Positions 8,766 to 16,084 of a stretch of DNA of 64,000 bases are shown in pieces; position 1 is the first letter of the stretch; each line of letters starts with the position of its first letter. The notes under the pieces were generated by a model. It searched no databases and was not told where the DNA came from. It saw only the letters and a list, made by a program, of their open reading frames with translations. The DNA lies in contig CAWJMD010000008.1 of the NCBI GenBank assembly GCA_963843835.1, forward strand, positions 558,001 to 622,000, written 5' to 3'. The stretch is from CAWJMD01 sp963843835. GTDB lineage: Bacteria; Actinomycetota; Actinomycetes; Actinomycetales; CAWJMD01. The translations under genes were made by a program, and so were the position numbers.

Positions 8766-9937
8766 GGCGGCGCTTGACCACGGTCCTGGCCTGGGGTCTC
8801 TTCGCGGTCTTCGTGCTGCAGGTCGCCTTCACCTACTGGCAGCTTCTCGCCGGCCTCCGCTCCGACGAGTGGATCGTCGGGCTGGCCGCGGGGTACGCCC
8901 TGGTCGGCGCCCTGGTCGCCGCGCGCCGACCGGAGATCTCACTGGGCTGGCTCCTGCTGGCGATCTCCTTGCTGTTCGCCTTCGAGGCAGCGGCAGACAC
9001 GTGGGTCGCCGGGCCACAGCGTCCCGGCCGAGTGTGGGTCGGCTGGGTGTCGGCCTGGACGTGGGGCATCTGGCTGGTCCTCGCCTCGGTCTACCTGCCC
9101 CTGCTGTACCCGACCGGGCGGCTCGTGTCCGGTCGATGGCGGCCCGTGGCCTGGGTCGGCGCAGTGGCCCTGGTCCTCCTTCTCACGCCGCCGGCCCTGA
9201 GGCCCGGGCCGATGGAACTGGAGACCCCGCTGGACAACCCGGTGGGGGTACGCGGAGCGGAGTCGTGGCTCGCGATGCTGGAGCAGCTGGGCAACGTGAC
9301 CGTGGCGGCGGCGTTCGTCCTGGCGGCCACCTCCTTGGCGGTGCGCTTCCGGCGCTCGGAGGGTGTCGAGCGACAGCAGCTGAAGTGGTTCTTCCTGGCA
9401 GGCATGGTGGTGGCCGTCGCGTTGACCGGCGCCATGGTGAACGTGATCTTCCCGGGACCCGGCACCTACGTGGTGGGGGCTACCGGCTGGTTCACGTTCC
9501 TGTTCACCGCGATGGTGGCACTCCCGGCTGCGGTGGGCGTGGCGATCCTGCGTCACCGGCTGCTGGACATCGACGTCGTGGTCAACCGGACGCTGGTCTA
9601 CGGCTCCCTCACCGCGACGCTCCTGCTGGTCTACCTGGGGGCGGTCCTGCTCCTGCAGCTGCTGGTGCGTCCCCTGACCGAGTCCTCGGACCTGGCGGTG
9701 GCCGGCTCGACGCTGGCGGTGGCCGCGCTGTTCCGTCCGGCCCGGTCGGCGATCCAGCACGCGGTGGACAGGCGCTTCTACCGGAGCCGGTACGACGCAC
9801 AGCGGACGGTCGAGGCGTTCGCGGGAAGGCTGCGCTCCCAGCTCGACCTGGAGGCGGTCGGGGAGGACCTGCGGGGTGTGGTCGCGGACACCGTGGCGCC
9901 CGTGCGGGTCTCGGTGTGGCTGCGGGGTGCCCGATGA
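8762..9937 (+). CDS. Kinase-less membrane sensor module 3
   Basis: The product is 391 aa, with an ATG overlapping the previous TGA (ATGA). It has eight or so hydrophobic stretches with YLPLLYPTGRLVSGRWR, LRHRLLDIDVVVNRTLVYG, SDLAVAGSTLAVAALF, VDRRFYRSRYDAQRT and the end VRVSVWLRGAR. It is most like module 1 in its outer loops (ALRPG, DNPVG, EQLKWF versus RQQLKWF). The C-terminal 100 codons are almost identical in DNA to those of module 4, which marks a recent exchange or duplication. No kinase or phosphatase domain is seen. The partner is unknown; the downstream SpoIIE-HATPase protein is the candidate. Confidence 0.8.
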   Translation: MRRRLTTVLAWGLFAVFVLQVAFTYWQLLAGLRSDEWIVGLAAGYALVGALVAARRPEISLGWLLLAISLLFAFEAAADTWVAGPQRPGRVWVGWVSAWTWGIWLVLASVYLPLLYPTGRLVSGRWRPVAWVGAVALVLLLTPPALRPGPMELETPLDNPVGVRGAESWLAMLEQLGNVTVAAAFVLAATSLAVRFRRSEGVERQQLKWFFLAGMVVAVALTGAMVNVIFPGPGTYVVGATGWFTFLFTAMVALPAAVGVAILRHRLLDIDVVVNRTLVYGSLTATLLLVYLGAVLLLQLLVRPLTESSDLAVAGSTLAVAALFRPARSAIQHAVDRRFYRSRYDAQRTVEAFAGRLRSQLDLEAVGEDLRGVVADTVAPVRVSVWLRGAR

Positions 9938-10014
9938 GACCGCGCCATCCTCGGGAGTGGTCCGACCGGACGCTGCGCCGGGTCGCCTGGCTGCTGTGGT
10001 GGGTCCAGGCCGCC
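9698..10014 (+). repeat. 317 bp direct repeat, copy 1
   Basis: This segment covers the end of sensor 3 and the first 27 codons of sensor 4. It matches 10957-11273 with about four mismatches by eye. The offset is 1259 bp, one gene length, as expected from unequal crossing-over or gene conversion within the tandem array. Confidence 0.85.
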
Positions 10015-11196
10015 ATCCTCACGGTCACCGTCTGGCACGACCTCACGAGCGAACCGTACGACTCATCGTGGGGCGGGACGGGGGGTCTCGTGCTGGCGGT
10101 GCAGGACCTCTTCCCGGCCGTGTTCGCCCTCGTGGGTCTGCTGATCCTGGTCAGGCACCCGCGCACGACGATCGGGTGGGTGCTCCAGGCGGTGGGTCTG
10201 TCGTGGGTGCTTCCCCTCGCGCTCGCCATCTACGCGGCGGTGGGGCTCGTGGAGCGACCCGGCTCGCTGCCCGGTGCCGCCGCCGCCGCGGCCCTCGGTG
10301 AGGGCGCATGGGTCCCGTTCATCATGTCGATGGGGACCTTCCTCATCCTGCTCTTCCCCGACGGCAGGCTGCCGACGCGGGCCTGGCGGCCGGTGGCCTG
10401 GGTGGCGGCTGTGACCACCGTGGTCCTCCCTGTCCTCCTGGCTTTCAGCCCGGGGCCGTTGACCGAGGGCCCAGTGCCAGGCATGGTCAACCCGCTGGGG
10501 CTGGAGAGCCTCCGCGTCCCCCTGTCGGTGGCCGTGGGTCTGTTCCTCGCCCTCGTCCCGTTCAGCATCCTCGCCTCGGCGGCGTCCCTGGCCGTGCGGT
10601 TCCGCCGGTCGACCGGCGTCGTGCGCCAGCAGCTCAAGTGGCTCACCTTCGCGGGGGTGGTGGTCGCGGTGCTCTACGTGGTCACGATGGCAATCAGCCT
10701 CCTCGGGTCACCGGCGTCGTCGGGCGCCCCCGGCTGGCTCCAGCCCCTGCAGAGCCTGTCGCTCCTGTCGTTCACCCTGCTGCCGATCGGGATCGGGATC
10801 GCGGTGCAGCGGTACCGGCTGTTCGACATCGACGTGGTCATCAACCGCACGCTGGTCTACACGTCCCTCAGCGGCATCCTCGCGCTGGCCTACCTGGCGG
10901 CCGTCCTGCTCCTGCAGCTCGTGGTGAGTCCGCTGACGTCCTCGTCCGAGCTGGCCGTGGCCGGCTCGACGCTGGCGGTGGCCGCGCTGTTCCGTCCCGC
11001 CCGGTCGGCGATCCAGCACGCGGTGGACAAGCGCTTCTACCGGAGCCGGTACGACGCTCAGCGGACGGTCGAGGCGTTCGCGGGAAGGCTGCGCTCCCAG
11101 CTCGACCTGGAGGCGGTCGGGGAGGACCTGCGGGGTGTGGTCGCGGACACCGTGGCGCCCGTGCGGGTCTCGGTGTGGCTGCGGGGTGCCCGATGA
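9934..11196 (+). CDS. Kinase-less membrane sensor module 4
   Basis: The product is 420 aa, starting at an ATG that overlaps the previous stop by 4 bp. Its N-terminus, MRPRHPREWSDRTLR, is shared word for word with module 5. Membrane helices are followed by ILLFPDGRLPTRAWR, GPVPGMVNPLGLE, VRQQLKWLTF, QRYRLFDIDVVINRTLVY, SELAVAGSTLAVAALF, VDKRFYRSRYDAQRT and VRVSVWLRGAR. Like its neighbours it stops after the first strand of a presumed GAF domain. It forms a close pair with module 5 in the sensing part and shares its C-terminus with module 3, so it is a mosaic of the two. Confidence 0.8.
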   Translation: MRPRHPREWSDRTLRRVAWLLWWVQAAILTVTVWHDLTSEPYDSSWGGTGGLVLAVQDLFPAVFALVGLLILVRHPRTTIGWVLQAVGLSWVLPLALAIYAAVGLVERPGSLPGAAAAAALGEGAWVPFIMSMGTFLILLFPDGRLPTRAWRPVAWVAAVTTVVLPVLLAFSPGPLTEGPVPGMVNPLGLESLRVPLSVAVGLFLALVPFSILASAASLAVRFRRSTGVVRQQLKWLTFAGVVVAVLYVVTMAISLLGSPASSGAPGWLQPLQSLSLLSFTLLPIGIGIAVQRYRLFDIDVVINRTLVYTSLSGILALAYLAAVLLLQLVVSPLTSSSELAVAGSTLAVAALFRPARSAIQHAVDKRFYRSRYDAQRTVEAFAGRLRSQLDLEAVGEDLRGVVADTVAPVRVSVWLRGAR

Positions 11197-11273
11197 GACC
11201 GCGCCATCCTCGGGAGTGGTCCGACCGGACGCTGCGCGGGGTCGCCTGGCTGCTGTGGTGGGTCCAGGCCGCC
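10957..11273 (+). repeat. 317 bp direct repeat, copy 2
   Basis: This is the second copy of the 9698-10014 repeat. It spans the end of sensor 4 and the start of sensor 5, including the 4 bp overlap between the genes. Recombination between the copies would delete or add exactly one sensor gene in frame. Confidence 0.85.
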
Positions 11274-12464
11274 CTCATGGTGGTCGGGGTTGGGTTCGAC
11301 CTGTCCAGTGGTCACAACGAGAGCTCCTGGGGCTGGACCGGAAGTCTCGTCCTGGCCGGGCAGGATCTCGTCCCGGCCGTGTTCGCGTTCGTGGGCCTGG
11401 TGATCCTGGTCAGGCACCCGCGCACGACGATCGGGTGGGTGCTCCAAGCCGTGGGTCTGTCGTGGGTGCTCGACCTCGTCCTCGTCCTTTACGCCACGGT
11501 GGGGCTGGTCCTGCGTCCCGGCTCACTGCCCGGAGCCGACATCGCCGCTGCGTTCGGCGAGGGAGCCTGGGCCCCGTTCATCATGGCGATGGGGACCTTC
11601 CTGATCCTGCTCTTCCCGGACGGGCGGCTGCCGTCGAGGTCCTGGCGTCCGGTCGCCTGGATCGCGGCCGTGACCACCGTGGTCCTTCCGGTCCTCATCA
11701 CCCTCAGTCCGGGACCGTTGCAGGAGGGCCCGGTGCCCGGCATGGCCAACCCGCTCGGGCTGGAGGGCATCCGCGTGCCCCTCGCGGTGGCGGTGGGCCT
11801 GTTCCTCGCCCTCGTCCCGTTCAGCATCCTCGCCTCCGCCCTGTCCCTGGCCGTACGCTTCCGCCGGTCGACCGGTGTCGTGCGCCAGCAGCTCAAGTGG
11901 CTGACGCTCGCGGGGGCCGTGGCCGCCGCGATCTACGTGGTCGCCATGGCGGTCAGCCTCCTCGGCTCTCCCGCGTCCATCACCGCCTCTGGCTGGGTCA
12001 AGACCCTCCAGACCCTGTCTCTCCTCTCCTTCGCGCTGCTCCCGGCGGCGATCGGCATCGCGGTGATGAGGTACCGGCTGTTCGACGTCGACGTCGTCAT
12101 CAACCGCACCCTCGTCTACGGGTCCCTCACCGCCCTCCTCGCGCTGGCCTACCTGGCGGCCGTCCTGCTCCTGCAGCTCGTGCTGAGTCCGCTGACGTCC
12201 TCGTCCGACCTGGCCGTGGCCGGCTCGACGCTGGCGGTGGCCGCGCTCTTCCGACCCGCCCGCAGCCGGATCCAGCACCTGGTGGACCGGCGCTTCTTCC
12301 GTCGCCGCTACGACGCGCAGCGGACGCTCGACCTGTTCGGGGCCCGTCTGCGGGCAGACCTCGACCTCGACTCGCTCGGAGCCGACCTGCGTGACGTCGT
12401 GGACCGCACGATGCAGCCACAGCAGGTCGCCGTCTGGCTCCGGCACGCGGGAGCCCAGCGGTGA
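11193..12464 (+). CDS. Kinase-less membrane sensor module 5
   Basis: The product is 423 aa, with an ATG overlapping the previous TGA. The membrane part closely resembles module 4 (same MRPRHPREWSDRTLRG start, FPDGRLPSRSWR, GPVPGMANPLGLE). The last third differs: MRYRLFDVDVVINRTLVYG, VDRRFFRRRYDAQRTLDLF, LDSLGADLRDVVDRTMQPQ and the end WLRHAGAQR. It is the last complete sensor before the degenerate copy and the SpoIIE gene. As with the others, the structure predicts a membrane receptor without its own output enzyme. Confidence 0.8.
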   Translation: MRPRHPREWSDRTLRGVAWLLWWVQAALMVVGVGFDLSSGHNESSWGWTGSLVLAGQDLVPAVFAFVGLVILVRHPRTTIGWVLQAVGLSWVLDLVLVLYATVGLVLRPGSLPGADIAAAFGEGAWAPFIMAMGTFLILLFPDGRLPSRSWRPVAWIAAVTTVVLPVLITLSPGPLQEGPVPGMANPLGLEGIRVPLAVAVGLFLALVPFSILASALSLAVRFRRSTGVVRQQLKWLTLAGAVAAAIYVVAMAVSLLGSPASITASGWVKTLQTLSLLSFALLPAAIGIAVMRYRLFDVDVVINRTLVYGSLTALLALAYLAAVLLLQLVLSPLTSSSDLAVAGSTLAVAALFRPARSRIQHLVDRRFFRRRYDAQRTLDLFGARLRADLDLDSLGADLRDVVDRTMQPQQVAVWLRHAGAQR

Positions 12465-12864
12465 CCCGGCTGCTCGCGTGGACTACCGGCTCTGCGACGT
12501 CGACGCCGTCGTCGACCGCACGCTCGTCCACGGCACTCTCACCGCGGTCCTGGCCACGACGTACCTGGGTCTGGTCCTGCTCCTGCGGATCCTGCTCAGT
12601 CCGCTGGCGGGCGAGGGCGACCTGTCCGTGGCGGTGTCCACGCTCGCGGTGGCGGCCTTGTTCCACCGTCTGCGCGGTCGCGTCCAGGAGCTGGTCGACC
12701 GTCGCTTCTACCGCAGCCGCGACGACACGACCCGCACGTTGGAGGCCTTCGGCACCCGGCTGCGAGGGGAGTTCGACGTGGCGGCCGTGGGCGCCGACCT
12801 GCGGTCGGTCGTGTGCGACGCCGTCCACCCGGCCGACATGGCCGTCTGGCTGCCGGAACCGTAA
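12461..12864 (+). pseudogene. Remnant of a sixth sensor module
   Basis: A GTG at 12461 overlaps the sensor 5 stop as in the other junctions and begins VTRLLAW, but sensor-like sequence then continues in another frame as VDYRLCDVDAVVDRTLVHG (possible own start GTG 12478), through LAGEGDLSVAVSTLAVAALF and VDRRFYRSRDDTTRT to MAVWLPEP. About 270 residues of membrane domain are missing. The simplest reading is an internal deletion that fused a start region to the constant C-terminal third. A short product of about 128 aa from GTG 12478, with one hydrophobic stretch and the output helix, could still be made, so a regulatory mini-protein is not excluded. Confidence 0.7.
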
Positions 12865-12953
12865 CGATGCGTGGACGCCGTGACGGCACGATGGGTGCCG
12901 ATGACCTGGACGTCAGGGAACCGGGAGAGCTCAGCAGACGAGGAGGGCAGCCC

Positions 12954-14579
12954 ATGACCACACTGACCGGTGTGTTCCGCCGGCGCCTCACCGTCCGCAG
13001 ACCCGTCGTCGCCCACACCGCGCGGGACGAGGTCTCCCCGGCGTCGTCGCCGGAGGACGACGCCCCTCCGGTCGAGATCGGGCCCAACGACCCGTTGTTG
13101 GCCTACCTGCAGAGTGCCACGGGGGCAGTGGACGTGGAGCGGCTCGACCTTGACTCGGCCGCGCTGGCCGAGCTGAGGGCGGCCGGCGTCAAGCTCGTCG
13201 TGCCGCTGGTCAGCCAGGGGGAGCTGATCGGGGCCATGTACTTGGGCGCCAGACGTTCCCAGCAGGAGTACTCCGCCGACGACCGGCGGCTGCTGGACAG
13301 CCTCGCCGCGCAGGCGGCACCGGCACTGCGGGTCGGCCAGCTCGTCCGGCAGCAGCAGGTGGAGGCGCGGACGCGCGAGCGGTTCGAGCAGGAGCTCGAG
13401 GTCGCCCGCCTGATCCAGCAGAACTTCCTGCCCAAGAAGCTCCCCGACCTCGAGGGATGGGACGTGGCCGCCTACTACCGCCCGGCCCGGGAGGTCGGAG
13501 GCGACTTCTACGACGTCATCCCGCTGCCCGACGGGCAGATCGGGTTCGTCATCGGCGACGTCACCGACAAGGGAGTGCCGGCCGCCCTGGTGATGGCGGC
13601 GACGAGGAGCGTGCTGAGGGCCTCCGCCCAGCGCATCGTCGAGCCCCAGGCCGTGCTGGAACGCGTCAACGAGCACCTGGTGCCCGACATGCCGGCCAAG
13701 ATGTTCGTCACGTGCCTGTACGGGGTGCTCGTGCCCGCCACCGGGTCCTTCCGCTTCGCCAACGCAGGTCACGACCTGCCCTACGTCAAGACGGCCGACG
13801 GATCCGTCGAGCTCCGCGCGCGGGGGATGCCGCTGGGGCTGATGAGCGGGATGGCCTACGAGCAGCGCGAGACGGTCCTCGCACCGGGCGACTGCCTGCT
13901 GCTGCACTCCGACGGCGTCGTGGAGGCCCACGACCCGGCCGGTGCGATGTTCGGCTTCCCGCGCCTCAAGGAGGCGGTGGCCCGGTACCCGGGCGGTGGT
14001 GAGCTGATCGACCGCGTGCTCGAGGACCTCCACGAGCACACCGGTCCCGACGCCGACCAGGAGGACGACATCACGATGATGACGGTGCGTCGGGCACCCG
14101 CCGAGATCGGGGACGGCAGCGCCGCCCACACGCAGAACGGGCTCCTCACCGAGTTCGAGGTCCCGAGCGCTGAGGGCAACGAGAGGTTGGCCCTGGAGCG
14201 GGTCGCCGCGGTCGTGGCAGGTCTCGGCTTGGACGAGTCGCGTCTGAACCGTCTGAAGACGGCCGTGGGCGAGGCGACCATGAACGCCATGGAGCACGGC
14301 AGCCACTACGACTCGGGCTCCCCGGTGGTCGTCCGCGTCCTCACGTCGGCAGATGCCGTCCGGGTCCAGATCCGGGACGCGGGAGCAGGCGCTGCGCCCG
14401 GCCGGGAGCCCGAGGTGCCCGACATCGAGGCGAAGCTCGCCGGCCTGCAGCGGCCACGGGGCTGGGGGCTGTTCCTCATCTCGGAGATGGTCGACGCGGT
14501 CAAGGAGACGGTGGACGAGCACGGCCACGTCGTCGAGCTGTCCATGGAGCTGGAGGGAGACCCCGATGGTGACTCGTGA
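12954..14579 (+). CDS. GAF (partial)-SpoIIE phosphatase-HATPase protein
   Basis: The product is 541 aa. ATG 12954 follows AGGAGGG at a good distance. Residues about 45-145 read as the second part of a GAF domain (PLLAYLQSATGAVD, LVVPLVSQGELIGAMYLG, YSADDRRLLDSLAAQAAPAL). About 150-165 is a coiled linker (ARLIQQNFLPKKLP). About 170-380 is a PP2C/SpoIIE phosphatase with metal-site motifs VGGDFYD (near 181), GDVTDKG, LLLHSDGVVEA and DDIT (near 371). About 400-535 is an RsbW-like HATPase with N box GEATMNAMEHG (near 439) and RGWGLFLISEM (near 502). Such proteins dephosphorylate STAS antagonists and rephosphorylate them or bind sigma factor: partner switching. The two STAS genes directly downstream are the obvious substrates. 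Confidence 0.92.
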   Translation: MTTLTGVFRRRLTVRRPVVAHTARDEVSPASSPEDDAPPVEIGPNDPLLAYLQSATGAVDVERLDLDSAALAELRAAGVKLVVPLVSQGELIGAMYLGARRSQQEYSADDRRLLDSLAAQAAPALRVGQLVRQQQVEARTRERFEQELEVARLIQQNFLPKKLPDLEGWDVAAYYRPAREVGGDFYDVIPLPDGQIGFVIGDVTDKGVPAALVMAATRSVLRASAQRIVEPQAVLERVNEHLVPDMPAKMFVTCLYGVLVPATGSFRFANAGHDLPYVKTADGSVELRARGMPLGLMSGMAYEQRETVLAPGDCLLLHSDGVVEAHDPAGAMFGFPRLKEAVARYPGGGELIDRVLEDLHEHTGPDADQEDDITMMTVRRAPAEIGDGSAAHTQNGLLTEFEVPSAEGNERLALERVAAVVAGLGLDESRLNRLKTAVGEATMNAMEHGSHYDSGSPVVVRVLTSADAVRVQIRDAGAGAAPGREPEVPDIEAKLAGLQRPRGWGLFLISEMVDAVKETVDEHGHVVELSMELEGDPDGDS

Positions 14580-14931
14580 GGCCACCGCGACCGTCCGACG
14601 TCGCGGCCAGGCGGCTGTCATCGACCTGGTCGGGGACGTCAACGCCTCGGCCGAAACAGCGGTCGACGCAGCGTGGGAGGAGGCGGCCTCGATGCGCCCC
14701 GATGCGGTCGTCCTGAGCTTCGCCCGCACCGGTTACATCAACTCGACCGGGATCGCACTGGTCGTCGGGCTGCTCGCCCGGGCTCGCGCGCACGGCATGC
14801 CCGTCCGCGCCTACGGACTGACACCCCACTACCGGGAGATCTTCGAGATCACGCGTCTCGCCGACTTCCTGGCGATCACACCAGACGAGGACAGCGCCGT
14901 GGACGGCGCGGAAGGGGTTTCCGATGACTGA
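14566..14931 (+). CDS. STAS-domain anti-sigma factor antagonist 1
   Basis: This is a 121-aa single STAS domain. The ATG at 14566 lies inside the end of the phosphatase gene (14 bp overlap), so translation is coupled. The core AAVIDLVGDVNASAE, VVLSFARTGYINSTGIALVV and LTPHYREIFEITRL are typical of RsbV/SpoIIAA. The Ser-Thr in YINSTG is the expected phospho-acceptor position. By family it binds an anti-sigma kinase when unphosphorylated. The neighbouring HATPase and SpoIIE domains are the likely kinase and phosphatase. Confidence 0.9.
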   Translation: MVTREATATVRRRGQAAVIDLVGDVNASAETAVDAAWEEAASMRPDAVVLSFARTGYINSTGIALVVGLLARARAHGMPVRAYGLTPHYREIFEITRLADFLAITPDEDSAVDGAEGVSDD

Positions 14932-15274
14932 GGCCACGGCCACGTTCGACGTCCGCCGGCTGGGTCCGGCGAGCGTCGTCGACATCCACGGCGACGTGAC
15001 CGCCGGATCGGAGGACGTGCTGATGGGCGCGTACGCCGACGCGGGCGACGCACGCGCGGTCGTCCTGAACTTCTCCGACCTGTCGTACATGAACAGCGGC
15101 GGGATCGGACTGCTCGTCACCCTGCTGGTTCGGGCCAACCGCCGGTCCCAGCGACTGCTGGCCTACGGCCTCTCGGACCACTACCGGCAGATCTTCGAGC
15201 TGACCCGCCTCGACGAGGCGGTCGGCATCCACGAGACCGAGCAGGACGCGCTGGCAGCCGCCGGCGGCGCCTGA
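14924..15274 (+). CDS. STAS-domain anti-sigma factor antagonist 2
   Basis: This is a 116-aa STAS domain starting at an ATG that overlaps the previous gene by 8 bp. It is paralogous to STAS 1: SVVDIHGDVTAGSE, VVLNFSDLSYMNSGGIGLLV, GLSDHYRQIFELTRL. The acceptor region reads MNSGG, with a serine but no following threonine, so the pair may be phosphorylated differently or by different kinases. Two antagonists behind a single SpoIIE/HATPase protein suggest branched output. No sigma factor or separate anti-sigma gene is in the window. Confidence 0.9.
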   Translation: MTEATATFDVRRLGPASVVDIHGDVTAGSEDVLMGAYADAGDARAVVLNFSDLSYMNSGGIGLLVTLLVRANRRSQRLLAYGLSDHYRQIFELTRLDEAVGIHETEQDALAAAGGA

Positions 15275-15295
15275 CCTGCTAACAGGGAGAGCGAC

Positions 15296-16045
15296 ATGGA
15301 CGAGGTGGAGCCCCAGCCGGGGCGGGAGACGACGAACTGGGCCAAGAAGGTCACGGAGCTGAACGTCGCGGCGGTGCCCGAGGGCACGATGGACAACGTC
15401 GGAGGGCGGCGCCTGACCAGCCCGATCCAGGGTTTCGGAAAGATGTGGCAGAAGACCTACCGGGTCGACCTCGGTGACGCGGCGACGCCGGCCGAGGTGA
15501 TCGCGGCGTGGAAGCAGGAGTTCACACGCTTCTGGCCCACCGGCAACAGGTTCTACGGGCCGCTGACCGGGATCGCGCCCGGCGACGTCGCCGTGCTCAG
15601 CCTGACGATGCCCGGCCGGATGAAGCTCTCCACCGGCGTGATGGTGCTCTACTCCGATGAGGAGTCGTTCACCCTGATGACCCCGCAGGGCCACATGTTC
15701 GCCGGCTGGATCACGTTCAGCGCCAACGAGGTCGGTGGCAGCACCTCCGCCCAGGCGCAGGTCCTGATGCGCGCCTCCGACCCCGTCTTCGAGCTCGGGC
15801 TGACGATGGGAGGACACGCCAAGGAGGACCACTTCTGGCAGCAGACGCTGCGGAACGTCGCAGCGCACTTCGGCGTCCGCGACGCGACGGTGGACACCAA
15901 GGTCGTGTGCGTCGACTCCCGCCGGCAGTGGTCGAAGTGGACGAACGTGAGGCACTCCTCAGCCATCAGGTCGACCGTCTGGACCCTGGGCGCCCCGGCC
16001 CGCTCGTTGAGCTCCGCCGTCAGGCGACGCCACCCGGTCTCCTGA
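15296..16045 (+). CDS. DUF1990-like conserved protein
   Basis: The product is 249 aa, with ATG 15296 after AGGGAGA. A middle part (GPLTGIAPGDVAVLSLTM, VMVLYSDEESFTLM, GHMFAGWITFSA, SDPVFELG, DHFWQQTL) resembles the DUF1990/SRPBCC-like fold; that assignment is by eye and moderate. A short basic tail ends the protein. It is 21 bp after STAS 2 in the same direction, so it probably belongs to the partner-switching operon. It has no predicted membrane segment or signal peptide. The function is unknown; a lipid- or ligand-binding role is possible from the fold. Confidence 0.65.
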   Translation: MDEVEPQPGRETTNWAKKVTELNVAAVPEGTMDNVGGRRLTSPIQGFGKMWQKTYRVDLGDAATPAEVIAAWKQEFTRFWPTGNRFYGPLTGIAPGDVAVLSLTMPGRMKLSTGVMVLYSDEESFTLMTPQGHMFAGWITFSANEVGGSTSAQAQVLMRASDPVFELGLTMGGHAKEDHFWQQTLRNVAAHFGVRDATVDTKVVCVDSRRQWSKWTNVRHSSAIRSTVWTLGAPARSLSSAVRRRHPVS

Positions 16046-16072
16046 CGGGAGCGCCCGCCGAGCCGGCACCAC

Positions 16073-16078
16073 TAGCCT
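16073..16078 (+). promoter_or_regulatory. -10 box (TAGCCT), leaderless coaE promoter
   Basis: The hexamer fits TANNNT and ends 6 nt before the coaE ATG, placing the transcript start on the A of the start codon. Confidence 0.6.
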
Positions 16079-16084
16079 CGGCGC

